This document shows, one piece after another, positions 27,726 through 36,727 of a stretch of 36,727 bases of DNA (its first letter is position 1; each line of letters begins with the position of its first letter). Location: positions 1-36,727 of the forward strand of contig JABIQA010000103.1 of assembly GCA_018699155.1 (NCBI GenBank). Direction: 5' to 3'. The translations under genes were made by a program, and so were the position numbers. A model generated the notes under the pieces. The model was not told the origin of the DNA, did no database searches, and saw only the letters and a list, made by a program, of their open reading frames with translations. This stretch comes from Chromatiales bacterium (lineage in GTDB: Bacteria; Pseudomonadota; Gammaproteobacteria; Steroidobacterales; GCA-2729495).

Positions 27726-28373
27726 ATGCAACCCACATCATGGACCCAGCCCGAATTCGAACGTATCGCACTTGTTACAATTGATGTACAACGCGACACG
27801 CTGGATGGTCAACCGTTTGAAATTACGGGTACAAGCAAAGCCTTGCCCCATATCAAAAGGCTCTGCCAAGCATTCCGCAGTAATGGCGCACCCATCGTTC
27901 ATATTCTTCGGCTTTATCTGCCTGATGGCTCTAACGCGGAATTATGCCGACGTGAAGCACTCAGCGAGGGCGCTCAAATGTTTCTTGCGGGCAGTGAAGG
28001 CAGAGAACTCGCGCCCGAACTACTGCCTCACAACGCTGCTGCGCCAGATGATAATTTGTTGCTAAGGAACCACCCTCAAGAGATCGGCACAAATGAGTGG
28101 TATATCTACAAGTCTCGTTGGGGCGCATTCTATAAAAGCTGTCTCGAGGAAACGCTGCGGGCACAAGGCATTTCAACGATTGTGCTCGCGGGGTGCAATT
28201 ACCCCAACTGCATCCGAGCCACTGTATATGAAGCAAGTGAACGCGACTTTCGTGTCGTAGCGATAACTGATGGCATCTCTAATTTTTCAGAGAACGGATG
28301 GAACGAACTAAGCTCCATCGGCATTAATCTCATGTCAGCAGAAGAGTTCATCAGCGAACTCAATGGAAACTGA
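27726..28373 (+). CDS. Isochorismatase-family cysteine hydrolase
   Basis: A 215-residue cysteine hydrolase. The Asp is in LVTIDVQRDT (about 16-25), the Lys is in WYIYKSRWGAFYKS (about 126-139) and the nucleophile Cys is in VLAGCNYPNCIRATVYEASERDF (about 155-177). The family hydrolyses isochorismate, nicotinamide or carbamoyl-type amides; the exact substrate is unknown. An upstream GTG at 27666 would add 20 residues, but the ATG at 27726 fits the family's start better. RecQ follows 36 nt downstream. Confidence 0.85.
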   Translation: MQPTSWTQPEFERIALVTIDVQRDTLDGQPFEITGTSKALPHIKRLCQAFRSNGAPIVHILRLYLPDGSNAELCRREALSEGAQMFLAGSEGRELAPELLPHNAAAPDDNLLLRNHPQEIGTNEWYIYKSRWGAFYKSCLEETLRAQGISTIVLAGCNYPNCIRATVYEASERDFRVVAITDGISNFSENGWNELSSIGINLMSAEEFISELNGN

Positions 28374-28409
28374 ACCCATTTTTCGACGTTTCCCTGCTAT
28401 CCTTCTCGC

Positions 28410-30233
28410 GTGACATCTTCGGCGCAACAAATCCTAAAAACCGTTTACGGCTACGATGAATTTCGAGGCCAACAACAGGTCGCTATTGATCGTGCCTTAA
28501 AAGGTCAGGACTCACTGGTCTTAATGCCTACCGGTGGTGGTAAATCGGTTTGCTACCAGGTGCCGGCACAACTGCTTGAAGGCACAGCCCTCATTGTTTC
28601 ACCCTTGATCGCTCTAATGCAGGATCAGGTAAGTGCATTGCATGAATTAGGCGTACCGGCTGCGTTTCTGAACTCGTCACTCACGCAGGAGCAACAACGG
28701 AAAATTACAACCCAGCTGCGTAACGGCGAGCTCAAGCTTCTTTACGTAGCCCCGGAGCGACTCATCCAGCTCGGCACAAGGGTTCTGCTGCAGAGCGTGC
28801 CTATATCGCTGATTGCAATTGATGAAGCCCACTGCGTATCGCAATGGGGGCATGATTTCCGGCAAGACTACCTATCACTGCATGAATTGCGAGAGTGGTT
28901 TCCGGGCGTGCCAAGAATGGCCCTTACCGCAACGGCCACTGCACTCACGCGAGAAGAAATTATCCAGAGACTCGCGCTCACCGATGCGGAGACTTTGGTT
29001 AGCAACTTTGATCGGCCCAATATCCGCTATCAAGTGCAGGCAAAGACCGATGCCAACAAGCAACTCGAACAGTTTTTAACTCGGCATCGCAATGAAGCCG
29101 GCATTATATATTGTCTCTCACGCAAGAAAACCGAGAGCACGGCCGAACGACTCAATCGACAGGGGTTTACTGCACTGCCCTATCATGCGGGCCTGGAACC
29201 GGATGTCCGTGCAGAGAATCAACGCCGGTTTCTGAATGAAGACGGCCTGATTATTGTCGCCACAATTGCCTTCGGCATGGGTATTGATAAGCCAGACGTA
29301 AGGTTTGTCGCTCATCTGGATTTGCCCAAAAGCCTTGAGGCTTATTATCAGGAAACAGGTCGCGCCGGACGCGATGGACTTCCTGCCGAGGCCTGGATGA
29401 TCTATGGCTTACAAGATGTCGTGCGGATCAGGCAAATGGCTGATGAATCGTTAGCATCAGAAGCGTACAAGCGGCATGAGCGACAAAAGCTGGACACCCT
29501 GCTTGGCTGGTGTGAAATCACGGCCTGCCGTCGCTCACCGTTGTTAACCTATTTTGGCGAACCGTCAATCGATAGCTGTGGCAACTGTGATAATTGCCAG
29601 CAACCGCCCCTCACTCGTGATGGCTCAAAAGATGCGCAGAAGCTCTTGTCTGCCGTATACCGCAGCAATCAGACATTTGGCGCTGCGCATATCGTCGATA
29701 TCCTACTTGGAAAACTCACGCCAAAAGTAAAACAGCACAGCCACAATGATCTAAGCGTTTTTGGTATAGGTGCCGACAAGCCTCAGCAAACGTGGCGTTC
29801 AGTCATCAGGCAACTTGTCGTGCATGGCTGCCTGCGAGCAGATGCCGATCGCTACGGCGCACTGGTATTAACCGAGAGTGCCCGTGCCATTCTGCGAGGC
29901 GAAGAACGTGTTGAGCTCCGGATAGATGCTGATACGCCGAAGAAACTCAGAGCAAGCGGCAGCGGCAGCGGCAAAGTGCGTTCGACGGCGACCGATGCCG
30001 ACATCGATACAGCCGATCTCCCTATGTGGGAAGCACTGCGCGAATGCCGGCAGCGCCTCGCCTCGGAGCATGGTGTGCCGCCTTATGTGGTCTTTCACGA
30101 CAGCACACTCAAGCAAATGCTCACCAATCGACCTCTAGATCTGGACGATATGCTCAGCATCAGTGGCGTAGGTCAGTCAAAACTCGATCGTTATGGCGAA
30201 GAGTTTTTAGCTGTACTCAGCGGAGTTGGTTAA
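28410..30233 (+). CDS. recQ: ATP-dependent DNA helicase RecQ
   Basis: A 607-residue 3'-5' helicase. [12 protein letters not shown] (Walker A, about 40-51), [14 protein letters not shown] (about 138-151), [12 protein letters not shown] and [12 protein letters not shown] complete the RecA-like motor. A zinc-binding cluster of four Cys follows ([11 protein letters not shown] through CGNCDNCQ), then the winged-helix RQC domain (about 410-500). A Gly/Ser linker (SGSGSGK, near 517) leads to a C-terminal HRDC domain. It unwinds recombination and repair intermediates. The start is a GTG at 28410; no ATG upstream is in frame. Confidence 0.97.
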   Translation: MTSSAQQILKTVYGYDEFRGQQQVAIDRALKGQDSLVLMPTGGGKSVCYQVPAQLLEGTALIVSPLIALMQDQVSALHELGVPAAFLNSSLTQEQQRKITTQLRNGELKLLYVAPERLIQLGTRVLLQSVPISLIAIDEAHCVSQWGHDFRQDYLSLHELREWFPGVPRMALTATATALTREEIIQRLALTDAETLVSNFDRPNIRYQVQAKTDANKQLEQFLTRHRNEAGIIYCLSRKKTESTAERLNRQGFTALPYHAGLEPDVRAENQRRFLNEDGLIIVATIAFGMGIDKPDVRFVAHLDLPKSLEAYYQETGRAGRDGLPAEAWMIYGLQDVVRIRQMADESLASEAYKRHERQKLDTLLGWCEITACRRSPLLTYFGEPSIDSCGNCDNCQQPPLTRDGSKDAQKLLSAVYRSNQTFGAAHIVDILLGKLTPKVKQHSHNDLSVFGIGADKPQQTWRSVIRQLVVHGCLRADADRYGALVLTESARAILRGEERVELRIDADTPKKLRASGSGSGKVRSTATDADIDTADLPMWEALRECRQRLASEHGVPPYVVFHDSTLKQMLTNRPLDLDDMLSISGVGQSKLDRYGEEFLAVLSGVG

Positions 30234-30258
30234 CCTTTCTGCATAAACCCTAACTAAA

Positions 30259-30282
30259 AAAAGCATCAAAATGTCGGCTTTT
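30259..30282. terminator. Weak bidirectional terminator between recQ and hydroxylase gene
   Basis: AAAAGC pairs with GCTTTT around a 12-nt loop, flanked by A and T runs. The genes on both sides converge here, so it can serve both. Confidence 0.45.
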
Positions 30283-30292
30283 ATAGTCTGAC

Positions 30293-31072
30293 TTAAACCG
30301 TATCGGTTCGTACAACCTCTGACGGCACATCCATCTCATCTGTATCCATCACCCTATCCCAGAAGCGAAAATACAAAGCGTAATTGGTTTTGTATTTCAG
30401 GTGATGCATATTGTGATGGGTTGCCGATATCCAGTGGCGGCCGACAAAGCCCCGCATCCAGCTGTCGGGAAAAATCTCATAGCCCGCATGATTGGTAATA
30501 CCGGTCACCGTCATCACCACCAACATAACAATCAATACGCCAACATGAATAGGGATTGTGTAGACCAATACGGGCAAGATTAAAGCGCCCAGCACAGCCT
30601 CAGTCGGATGGAATGAAAAGCCAGCCCATGGGGTCGGCTGCCGTGACTCATGGTGCACCTTGTGCATCACCGGAAAGATCTTAGGATGATGCATGGCACG
30701 ATGCGTCCAATAGAAATAGGTATCGTGAAGAAACATGTATATCGGCAAACTCAGCAGCAGATAAATCACACCGTACTCAGACACATCGAAATAGATCTGA
30801 GTACCACCGCTGCGCCAGGCCTCTATAACCCAAACGCCCGATGCAGCATAAATAAATGACGATACAACCGACCAATAAATCTCATGCCGCATGATTTTTT
30901 TAGACGGCTCATTTTTTGCGAGTCTGCGGGCATGCACTTTTTCAGCAGGTCGCTTCCACAACGCCCAATAGAAGAAACCCGCCAACAACAGGTAACGCAG
31001 CACAATAAAAAAAGTAAGGACCAACTCAGTGAGTACCAAACTGGCTAGGCTAAACGGCGGAAATTGAATCAT
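30293..31072 (-). CDS. Sterol desaturase / fatty acid hydroxylase family protein
   Basis: A 259-residue integral-membrane di-iron enzyme. The His clusters are HDTYFYWTHRAMHH (about 114-127), HKVHHESRQ (about 137-145) and HHNMHHLKYKTNYALYFRFWDRVMDT near the C-terminus, the standard pattern of the superfamily. Three or four hydrophobic stretches are visible from the start. Members hydroxylate or desaturate sterols, fatty acids or carotenoids. A lycopene cyclase is encoded 4.5 kb away, but a link to carotenoids is speculation. Confidence 0.9.
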   Translation of the reverse strand: MIQFPPFSLASLVLTELVLTFFIVLRYLLLAGFFYWALWKRPAEKVHARRLAKNEPSKKIMRHEIYWSVVSSFIYAASGVWVIEAWRSGGTQIYFDVSEYGVIYLLLSLPIYMFLHDTYFYWTHRAMHHPKIFPVMHKVHHESRQPTPWAGFSFHPTEAVLGALILPVLVYTIPIHVGVLIVMLVVMTVTGITNHAGYEIFPDSWMRGFVGRHWISATHHNMHHLKYKTNYALYFRFWDRVMDTDEMDVPSEVVRTDTV

Positions 31073-31414
31073 AGATTAAAGACAAATATTGGGGATTATC
31101 GACTAATAGTAACGCCAAACTGACAATCCGGTTAGCCCATAATTGAAAAGGCGGCCAATAATGGCAGCATCTGTCACACCTGACCAATGGCAAGCGTGCT
31201 TTCATTCAAACCTGTTGAATCCTCAGCGTCTTCCAAACCCCTATCAGTAGATTAGTCATAGATAAGTATCTGACCTGAAATACCCCGCATGAAAACTGAG
31301 ATTTCGGTATAGTGCACGCCTTCTTCAGGTCCAGAGCTCAACTCGGCCTCCTAAAATCCCGACTGATCCCACAAACTGCTGCGCGATAGCGCGGTTATAG
31401 CGAACTATTTGCAA
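31073..31414. other. Divergent intergenic region
   Basis: About 340 nt. A TATAGT (31308-31313) could be a -10 element for the SulP gene, but there is no fitting -35. A small hairpin (GCGC-GATA-GCGC, about 31381-31392) lies just before the SulP start. No coding frame is evident. Confidence 0.45.
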
Positions 31415-32992
31415 ATGATTTTTAACATCTTCGTAAAAAAGAACGGCAACTGGAAAGATGACACTCTCTCCGGCTTAACCGTCGCCCTCGCACTGGTACC
31501 CGAAGCCATTGCGTTCTCCTTTATTGCCGGCGTTGATCCGATTGTCGGGCTCTGGTCTGCTGTATTTTTAGGGCTTATCACTTCGTCCTTCGGCGGCCGG
31601 CCCGGCATGATCTCCGGTGCTACAGGCGCCATCGCTGTCGTTGTTGCGAAGGTTGTCGATATTGGTACGCAGGATGGTCTCGCAATGGGCATCGATAACC
31701 TAGGTATGCAATACCTGTTTGCTACGCTCATGCTGGCCGGCATCATTCAGGGCTTAGTGGGCGCTTTCAAGCTGGGTCGGTTTATCAGACTTGTGCCGCA
31801 CCCCGTGATGATGGGTTTTGTGAACGGTCTGGCTATTCTCATTTTGCTGGCGCAATTTGATTCATTCCGTGGGCTCGATGGCAACTGGCTGCCCGAGCAA
31901 CAACTTTACGTAATGGCTGGCCTTGCCGCGCTCACCATGTTTATCATTCAGTTCTTCCCCCGCATCAGTAACGCCGTACCTTCGATTCTGGTGGCGATTG
32001 TGGGTGTGAGTCTGCTCACATACTTCGACGTGGTGAGCACCAAGACCATTGCCGATGTGTTGTTCGAAGGCACCGGCAGTGCGGAACTCAATGGCACAAT
32101 GCCGATGCTGGTATGGCCCGGCGATATTGTCTGGAATCAGCAAACCATTATGCTGATTGGTGGCGTATCACTTACCGTGGCGATGGTCGGGCTCATTGAA
32201 TCGCTCATGACCCTTCAGCTGATTGATGACATGACTGAAACACGGGGTCAGGGCAACCGTGAATGCTTCGCACAGGGTGGCGCCAACTTCCTGTCGGGAC
32301 TGTTCGGCGGCATGGGTGGCTGCGCAATGATTGGCCAGAGCCTGATTAACATTAAATCGGGAGGTCGCGGCCGCACCTCCGGTGTGGTTGCCGCACTAAC
32401 CCTCACCGCACTGATTATGGTGGGTGGCCCGGTTATTAGTCAGATTCCGATTGCCGCACTCGTTGGGGTGATGTTCATGGTCGTTATTGGCACCTTTGAA
32501 TGGTCAAGCTTCAACACCATCGGCAAAGTGCCCTCCAGTGAAGTCATTGTCATTCTCGTGGTCACACTGGTTACCGTATTTATGCACAACCTGGCACTTG
32601 CTGTGTTTGCCGGCGTTATTGTTTCGGCACTGGTGTTTGCCTGGGAAAATGCACAACATGTGTGGCTAAACCCGCATGATATCGATGATAAAACCCGCAT
32701 CTATAACCTACAGGGTGTGCTCTATTTCGGCTCAGTAAGAGAATTTTCAGACAGCATGTCGCCAGCCACAGATCCGGATCAGGTCATTATTGATTTCAAG
32801 CATGCTCGTGTTGCCGACTACTCCAGCATGGAGGCGCTCAATGCATTGACCGAACGGTATCGTAAAGCAGGCAAACGGCTGCGACTCCGCCACCTAAGCC
32901 CTGAGTGCCAAAAAATGATTAAGACCGCCGGCAAGCTTATTGAAATTGAAGTGGCCGAAGACGATCCACATTACTCGGTAGCACGCATCTGA
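31415..32992 (+). CDS. SulP/SLC26-family anion transporter with STAS domain
   Basis: An inner-membrane transporter of 525 residues. Characteristic stretches are LSGLTVALALVPEAIAFSFIAGVDPIVGLWSA (about 18-49), GGRPGMISGATGAI, and GGMGGCAMIGQSLINIKSGGRGRTSG (about 304-329). Roughly ten or more hydrophobic helices lead to a C-terminal STAS domain (about 425-510, VLYFGSV, VIIDFKHARVADYSSMEAL). SulP proteins move sulfate, bicarbonate or other anions. A TTG six bases upstream is in frame, but the ATG is chosen. The ABC exporter follows after 100 nt on the same strand. Confidence 0.9.
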   Translation: MIFNIFVKKNGNWKDDTLSGLTVALALVPEAIAFSFIAGVDPIVGLWSAVFLGLITSSFGGRPGMISGATGAIAVVVAKVVDIGTQDGLAMGIDNLGMQYLFATLMLAGIIQGLVGAFKLGRFIRLVPHPVMMGFVNGLAILILLAQFDSFRGLDGNWLPEQQLYVMAGLAALTMFIIQFFPRISNAVPSILVAIVGVSLLTYFDVVSTKTIADVLFEGTGSAELNGTMPMLVWPGDIVWNQQTIMLIGGVSLTVAMVGLIESLMTLQLIDDMTETRGQGNRECFAQGGANFLSGLFGGMGGCAMIGQSLINIKSGGRGRTSGVVAALTLTALIMVGGPVISQIPIAALVGVMFMVVIGTFEWSSFNTIGKVPSSEVIVILVVTLVTVFMHNLALAVFAGVIVSALVFAWENAQHVWLNPHDIDDKTRIYNLQGVLYFGSVREFSDSMSPATDPDQVIIDFKHARVADYSSMEALNALTERYRKAGKRLRLRHLSPECQKMIKTAGKLIEIEVAEDDPHYSVARI

Positions 32993-33092
32993 TTCCTCCA
33001 TAACGGAAAATCGTTACTCTGGCTTAGCCCCATAGCCTGTTTGCTCCGGCAAAAGGCTACAATAAGCGCTCACAGATATAAGAGCATTCAAC

Positions 33093-34952
33093 GTGGCATC
33101 TCCGCACGGCAAAACTCCTGCTACCCCGGCCAACACTTGGCGCGAAGCACTGACCCGCAACATGGCCGTATTCGTCTACTCCCGGCGGGCGCTCGCACTG
33201 GTATGGGCAACCAACCATCGCCTAGCAATAACACTTGGTCTGCTAACTCTGGCGGCCGGCTTACTGCCTGCCGCAATGGCCTGGGTCGGCAAACTGATCG
33301 TTGATGCCGTTGTGCTGCAAATGAACCTGGTCCGGGCCGGCAATATCGCCGACTACTGGGTGGTATTAAAGCTGGTGCTACTGGAGGGAGGCATTATTGC
33401 CTTGCTGAACGTTGCCCAACGCGGCATCAACGCCTGTCAAGCGTTACTGCGCGCCGAACTTGGTCAGCGGGTAAACGAAATGATTTTGGAAAAAGCCCTC
33501 ACGCTGGACCTCAGCCAGTTCGAAGACTCCGAATTCTATGACAAACTGCAACGCGCCCGTCGTGAGGCATCGAGTCGTCCTCTTAGCTTGGTGATGCGCA
33601 GCTTCGCGTTAATCCAACAACTCATTGCGCTGATAAGCTTCAGTGTATTGATTGCCCAGTTCTCTATCTGGGCCATGGTGCTGCTCATAGTTGCCGGCCT
33701 ACCCGCGTTCTTTGCCGAAACCAAATTCTCTGGCGATGCCTTCCGACTGTTCCGCTTTCGTGCCCCAGAATCACGACTTCAGAACTACCTTGAAATAGTG
33801 TTAGCGCGTGAAGATCACGCACAGGAAGTAAAACTCTTCGGACTTGGCAACATGTTGCTCGAGCGCTACAGGGCAATTTTTCGCAAGGTCTATGCTGAAG
33901 ACCGTGCGCTCACTATCAGACGTGAAACCTGGGGGCTGCTGTTAACTCTCGTAGGAACCATTGCCCTTTATGGGGCTTACGCGTGGATTGTTATTGCTGC
34001 GATCAACATCACCATAACGCTCGGCGCGATGACCATGTACCTTCTGTTGTTCCGTCAGGGGCAATCGGCGGTTTCTGCCGGACTCGGTTCCATTGGCGGC
34101 ATGTACGAAGACAATCTCTACCTCACCAACCTCTACGAGTACTTAGAACAGGCACCACAGCAGCACCAAGGCAGTGCCATGGATGGTCCTGACCCCAAAG
34201 ACGGCGTTCGCTTTGAGAACGTGAGCTTTAAGTACCCGGGTGAAACTACTGCCACGCTGGTGGATATTAATCTGAACGTGCGACTCGGCGAAAGCCTCGC
34301 CTTGGTGGGTGAAAACGGTGCCGGTAAAAGCACCATCATCAAATTATTATGTGGCTTTTATACGCCCGCATCAGGGCGCGTTTTATTGCATGGTCGAGAC
34401 ATACAGGAATGGGATAGAGACATCTTGCACCGACGCATAGGGGTAATCTTTCAGGACTTTAACCGCTATCAGTTCAATGTCGGCGAAAACATCGGTGCGG
34501 GCGATGTAGAGGGTTTCAGTGATGAAGGCCGCTGGAAGGACTCTGCGAACAAAGGCATGGCCACGCCGTTTATTGAGCGCATGGAGTATGGGTTCAAAAC
34601 ACAATTGGGCAACTGGTTTAAATACGGCAAAGAGCTATCAACCGGGCAGTGGCAAAAGATTGCTCTCTCCCGTGCCTTCATGCGCAGTGGCGCGGAAGTC
34701 TTAGTACTGGATGAACCGACCGCTGCGATGGATGCTGGAGCCGAAGCGGAACTGTTTGAATATTTCCGCGACCACACCAAGGGGAAAATCACCGTTTTGA
34801 TATCGCATCGATTTTCAACTGTGCGCCAAGCTGACCGGATTGCCGTACTGGAGCATGGCCAAATTATTGAATGCGGCACGCACGATGAGTTGATGGCAAA
34901 ACCCGATGTATACGCCAAGCTATTCAGATTGCAGGCCGAGGGTTATCGCTGA
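33093..34952 (+). CDS. ABC transporter, fused permease/ATPase (exporter type)
   Basis: A 619-residue half-transporter of the MsbA-like exporter class. Membrane helices extend from about 45 to 330. The ATPase domain (about 370-615) has Walker A GENGAGKST, Q-loop VIFQDFNRYQFN, signature LSTGQWQKIALSRAF, Walker B VLVLDEPTAAMD and H-loop ISHRFST. The signature STGQ differs from the usual SGGQ. It should dimerise to export a lipid, peptide or small molecule. The start is a GTG at 33093. No accessory exporter genes are adjacent, so the substrate is unknown. Confidence 0.95.
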   Translation: MASPHGKTPATPANTWREALTRNMAVFVYSRRALALVWATNHRLAITLGLLTLAAGLLPAAMAWVGKLIVDAVVLQMNLVRAGNIADYWVVLKLVLLEGGIIALLNVAQRGINACQALLRAELGQRVNEMILEKALTLDLSQFEDSEFYDKLQRARREASSRPLSLVMRSFALIQQLIALISFSVLIAQFSIWAMVLLIVAGLPAFFAETKFSGDAFRLFRFRAPESRLQNYLEIVLAREDHAQEVKLFGLGNMLLERYRAIFRKVYAEDRALTIRRETWGLLLTLVGTIALYGAYAWIVIAAINITITLGAMTMYLLLFRQGQSAVSAGLGSIGGMYEDNLYLTNLYEYLEQAPQQHQGSAMDGPDPKDGVRFENVSFKYPGETTATLVDINLNVRLGESLALVGENGAGKSTIIKLLCGFYTPASGRVLLHGRDIQEWDRDILHRRIGVIFQDFNRYQFNVGENIGAGDVEGFSDEGRWKDSANKGMATPFIERMEYGFKTQLGNWFKYGKELSTGQWQKIALSRAFMRSGAEVLVLDEPTAAMDAGAEAELFEYFRDHTKGKITVLISHRFSTVRQADRIAVLEHGQIIECGTHDELMAKPDVYAKLFRLQAEGYR

Positions 34953-35041
34953 GTCGATTAGCTATCAATACGGCATATAGAAAAATGCCACGCCACAAAA
35001 AATACCGGCGCTCGTCATGCCGATGAGCAATAATACGCAGC

Positions 35042-35557
35042 ATGAAGAGACTCACCCTGACCCTGCTGTTAGTACTCGGCTCTGCGCTAAGCCATGCCGA
35101 AACGGCAATACCGCCGGAACTCACCGATCAATACGGCAAACCCTACAGCTATGAGAGCATGTCGGGGCAGCCGCTGCTGCTTATTATTGCTGATGCGCGC
35201 AAGCTGCGATGGATAGGCAGCTGGGAAAAAAAGCTTCGCCGGAAGCTCCCAGAACTGCGCAGCTACCGTGTATCTGGTGTGCTCAAAACACCAACGCCCA
35301 CGGTTGATGAGGTGGCCAAGGTACTCCGACGCTGGGTACCCGAGAACGTGCCTATCGCTATCGACATTAATAACTACTGGGCCACGCGCTTTACACTCGA
35401 TATTGATCAGCCCTGCCTGGTTCTGCTCAACGCCAACGGCGAAGTGGTAGCGAAATGGCGGGGACGACCAAAAAAAGCGCTATTGCGCGAAGTGCTAGAA
35501 ACGCTGCAGCCCTACTTCGACACGCCAACTGCGAACACCACCCCGTCACCGGAATGA
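35042..35557 (+). CDS. Secreted thioredoxin-fold-like protein without CxxC
   Basis: A 171-residue protein with a clear Sec signal (MKRLTLTLLLVLGSALSHA). The mature part resembles a redoxin/TlpA-like fold: LTDQYGKPYSYESMSGQPLLLIIADARKLRW near 28-58 and CLVLLNANGEVVAKWRGRP near 130-148. The usual CxxC is missing (ADARKLRW occupies that position), and only one Cys remains in the mature protein. It should act in the periplasm, but not as a classical thioredoxin. Its stop overlaps the lycopene cyclase start by 4 bp (ATGA), so the two are translationally coupled. Confidence 0.7.
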   Translation: MKRLTLTLLLVLGSALSHAETAIPPELTDQYGKPYSYESMSGQPLLLIIADARKLRWIGSWEKKLRRKLPELRSYRVSGVLKTPTPTVDEVAKVLRRWVPENVPIAIDINNYWATRFTLDIDQPCLVLLNANGEVVAKWRGRPKKALLREVLETLQPYFDTPTANTTPSPE

Positions 35558-36726
35558 ACGATCCTATGCATGCTGATCTGATTCTGGTGGGTGGCGGACT
35601 CGCTAACACGCTGATTGCCCTGCGTCTTAGTGACGCACTGCCCGAAATCAAAATCATGATTCTGGAACAGGGTCCGGCACTCGGCGGCAATCACACGTGG
35701 TCGTTTCACGGCTCGGACTTAAATGATGCTCAGCGCGACTGGCTGAAACCGTTGATTGACTTTAGTTGGGATGAATACGAGGTTCGGTTCCCGAACCGGC
35801 AACGCACACTGCCTGGTAGCTATCACAGCATCACCTCTGAAAACCTCGATAGCATTGCCCGTAATCGGGTCTCTGGCGCTATTATCTTCAATACTAAAGT
35901 AGCCGAGGTGCACCCCGATGCCGTAATACTGATGAACGGCAGCAGACTCGAAGCCCGGGCTGTGATCGACGGTCGTGGACCCAAACCCAGCCCGCATCTC
36001 GACGTTCGCTTTCAGAAGTTTGTCGGTCGCGTGGTGCGCACGAAGATGCCTCATTGCCTGACCCGACCCATCATTATGGACGCCACCCAGAGCCAGGATG
36101 ACGGTTACCGATTCTTTTACACACTGCCCTTTGATGCAAACACCCTGCTCATTGAAGATACCCGCTACAGCGATACTCCTGATATTTCTATTAGTGGCTA
36201 CAGTGATGCGATCGATGCCTACGCAGCGTCACAGGGTTGGCAGATTGAAACCACTTTGCGCAGAGAAGACGGCGTACTGCCGATTACACTGGGCGGCGAT
36301 ATAGATGCGTTTTGGGAGCATCTACCGGGGGTCCCACGATCCGGACTGAATGCCGCACTGTTTCAGCCTGCTACCGGCTATTCTTTGCCCAACGCTGTCA
36401 GGCTCGCCGATAAACTTGCATTAGAGCTGGAAACAAATCCCGACTGGGCAGCTGACGACGTCTATCAGGTAACTCGTCATGCGAGTCGCAAGCTCTGGCG
36501 GCAAACCGGCTTCTATCGTGTATTAAATCGTATGTTGTTCCTTGCCGCCAAACCAGAAGAGCGGCGCCACGTGCTTGAACGCTTTTATGGACTGGGCACG
36601 GGCCTAATTGCACGGTTTTATGCCGGCAATAATGGTCTTGCCGATAAAATGCGTATCCTATCGGGCAAGCCTCCGGTTAAGATACGCAAAGCGTGGCGAG
36701 CCGTCTTTAAGTACCCCAATGCCTGA
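35554..36726 (+). CDS. crtY: Lycopene beta-cyclase
   Basis: A 390-residue flavoprotein of the CrtY family. The N-terminal dinucleotide loop is LILVGGGLANTLIALRL, followed by GGNHTWSFH (about 47-55), both typical of CrtY. Further signature stretches are VRTKMPHCLTRPIIMDAT, YRFFYTLPFD and FQPATGYSLPNAVRLAD. It closes both ends of lycopene into beta-rings, giving beta-carotene. It begins inside the stop of the preceding thioredoxin-fold gene and ends one base before the window edge. The rest of a carotenoid cluster (crtI, crtB, crtE) is expected beyond the right edge. Confidence 0.93.
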   Translation: MNDPMHADLILVGGGLANTLIALRLSDALPEIKIMILEQGPALGGNHTWSFHGSDLNDAQRDWLKPLIDFSWDEYEVRFPNRQRTLPGSYHSITSENLDSIARNRVSGAIIFNTKVAEVHPDAVILMNGSRLEARAVIDGRGPKPSPHLDVRFQKFVGRVVRTKMPHCLTRPIIMDATQSQDDGYRFFYTLPFDANTLLIEDTRYSDTPDISISGYSDAIDAYAASQGWQIETTLRREDGVLPITLGGDIDAFWEHLPGVPRSGLNAALFQPATGYSLPNAVRLADKLALELETNPDWAADDVYQVTRHASRKLWRQTGFYRVLNRMLFLAAKPEERRHVLERFYGLGTGLIARFYAGNNGLADKMRILSGKPPVKIRKAWRAVFKYPNA

Positions 36727-36727
36727 A

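Noticed and set aside
34469-34918. 149-codon frame opposite the ABC transporter ATPase domain
   Set aside because: Antisense to intact Walker and signature motifs, no own motif.

Overview
The window looks like chromosomal DNA of a free-living, probably marine, aerobic gammaproteobacterium. The supporting signs are the CbpA/CbpM pair, a PldA-type outer-membrane phospholipase, a SulP transporter, a secreted catalase-peroxidase, a lycopene cyclase and moderate GC. I see no rRNA, tRNA, CRISPR, phage or IS element. The genus cannot be fixed from sequence reading alone.

Layout. 1-3.1 kb (minus): lipoprotein PQQ-type sugar/sorbosone dehydrogenase, RelA/SpoT-type HD hydrolase, ApaH-like phosphoesterase, followed by a non-coding gap with stacked hairpins. 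3.5-6.5 kb (plus): small membrane protein translationally coupled to an SLC13/RCK_C permease, then a secreted DUF547 protein. 6.5-10.05 kb (minus): cbpM-cbpA, a luciferase-like (LLM) oxidoreductase, and an SDR with a Tat-like lipoprotein signal. 10.3-12.06 kb (plus): membrane-anchored haloalkane-dehalogenase-like hydrolase without the usual His, a possible 42-residue membrane peptide, and a DUF427 protein. 12.09-14.7 kb (minus): a compact operon DUF427 - PhzF-like - egtB, with a short relic of the C-terminus of egtD directly downstream of egtB. 14.8-16.4 kb: Ddn-like deazaflavin reductase (minus) and an SDR resembling plant chlorophyll b reductases NYC1/NOL (plus). 16.5-20.1 kb: exported KatG (minus) diverging from a YdjM-like membrane hydrolase (plus). 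20.2-25.1 kb: family 2 glycosyltransferase, CIA30 protein, unknown lipoprotein, flavin-reductase-like protein, phospholipase A, NYN-domain protein. 25.1-31.1 kb: cytoplasmic kelch propeller, fatty acid desaturase, SEC-C peptide, isochorismatase-like hydrolase, RecQ, sterol-desaturase-family hydroxylase. 31.4-36.7 kb (plus): SulP transporter, ABC exporter, a thioredoxin-fold secreted protein overlapping by 4 bp with lycopene cyclase, at which the window ends.

How the genes fit together. There is no single large pathway. Recurring themes are oxidative stress and thiol chemistry (KatG, EgtB, CIA30), flavin or deazaflavin redox enzymes (LLM, Ddn-like, flavin-reductase-like), membrane lipid turnover and modification (PldA, desaturase, sterol-desaturase family), ion transport (SLC13, SulP) and carotenoid synthesis (the lycopene cyclase probably opens or belongs to a crt cluster continuing to the right).

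The most unusual items are the DUF427-PhzF-EgtB operon with its egtD relic, the dehalogenase-like protein with a degraded catalytic site, the NYC1/NOL-like SDR, the apparently Tat-exported SDR, an Asn-to-Asp change in the PldA active site, and an unexplained three-hairpin element near 3.24-3.30 kb. All family assignments rest on motif recognition from memory, not on database searches.
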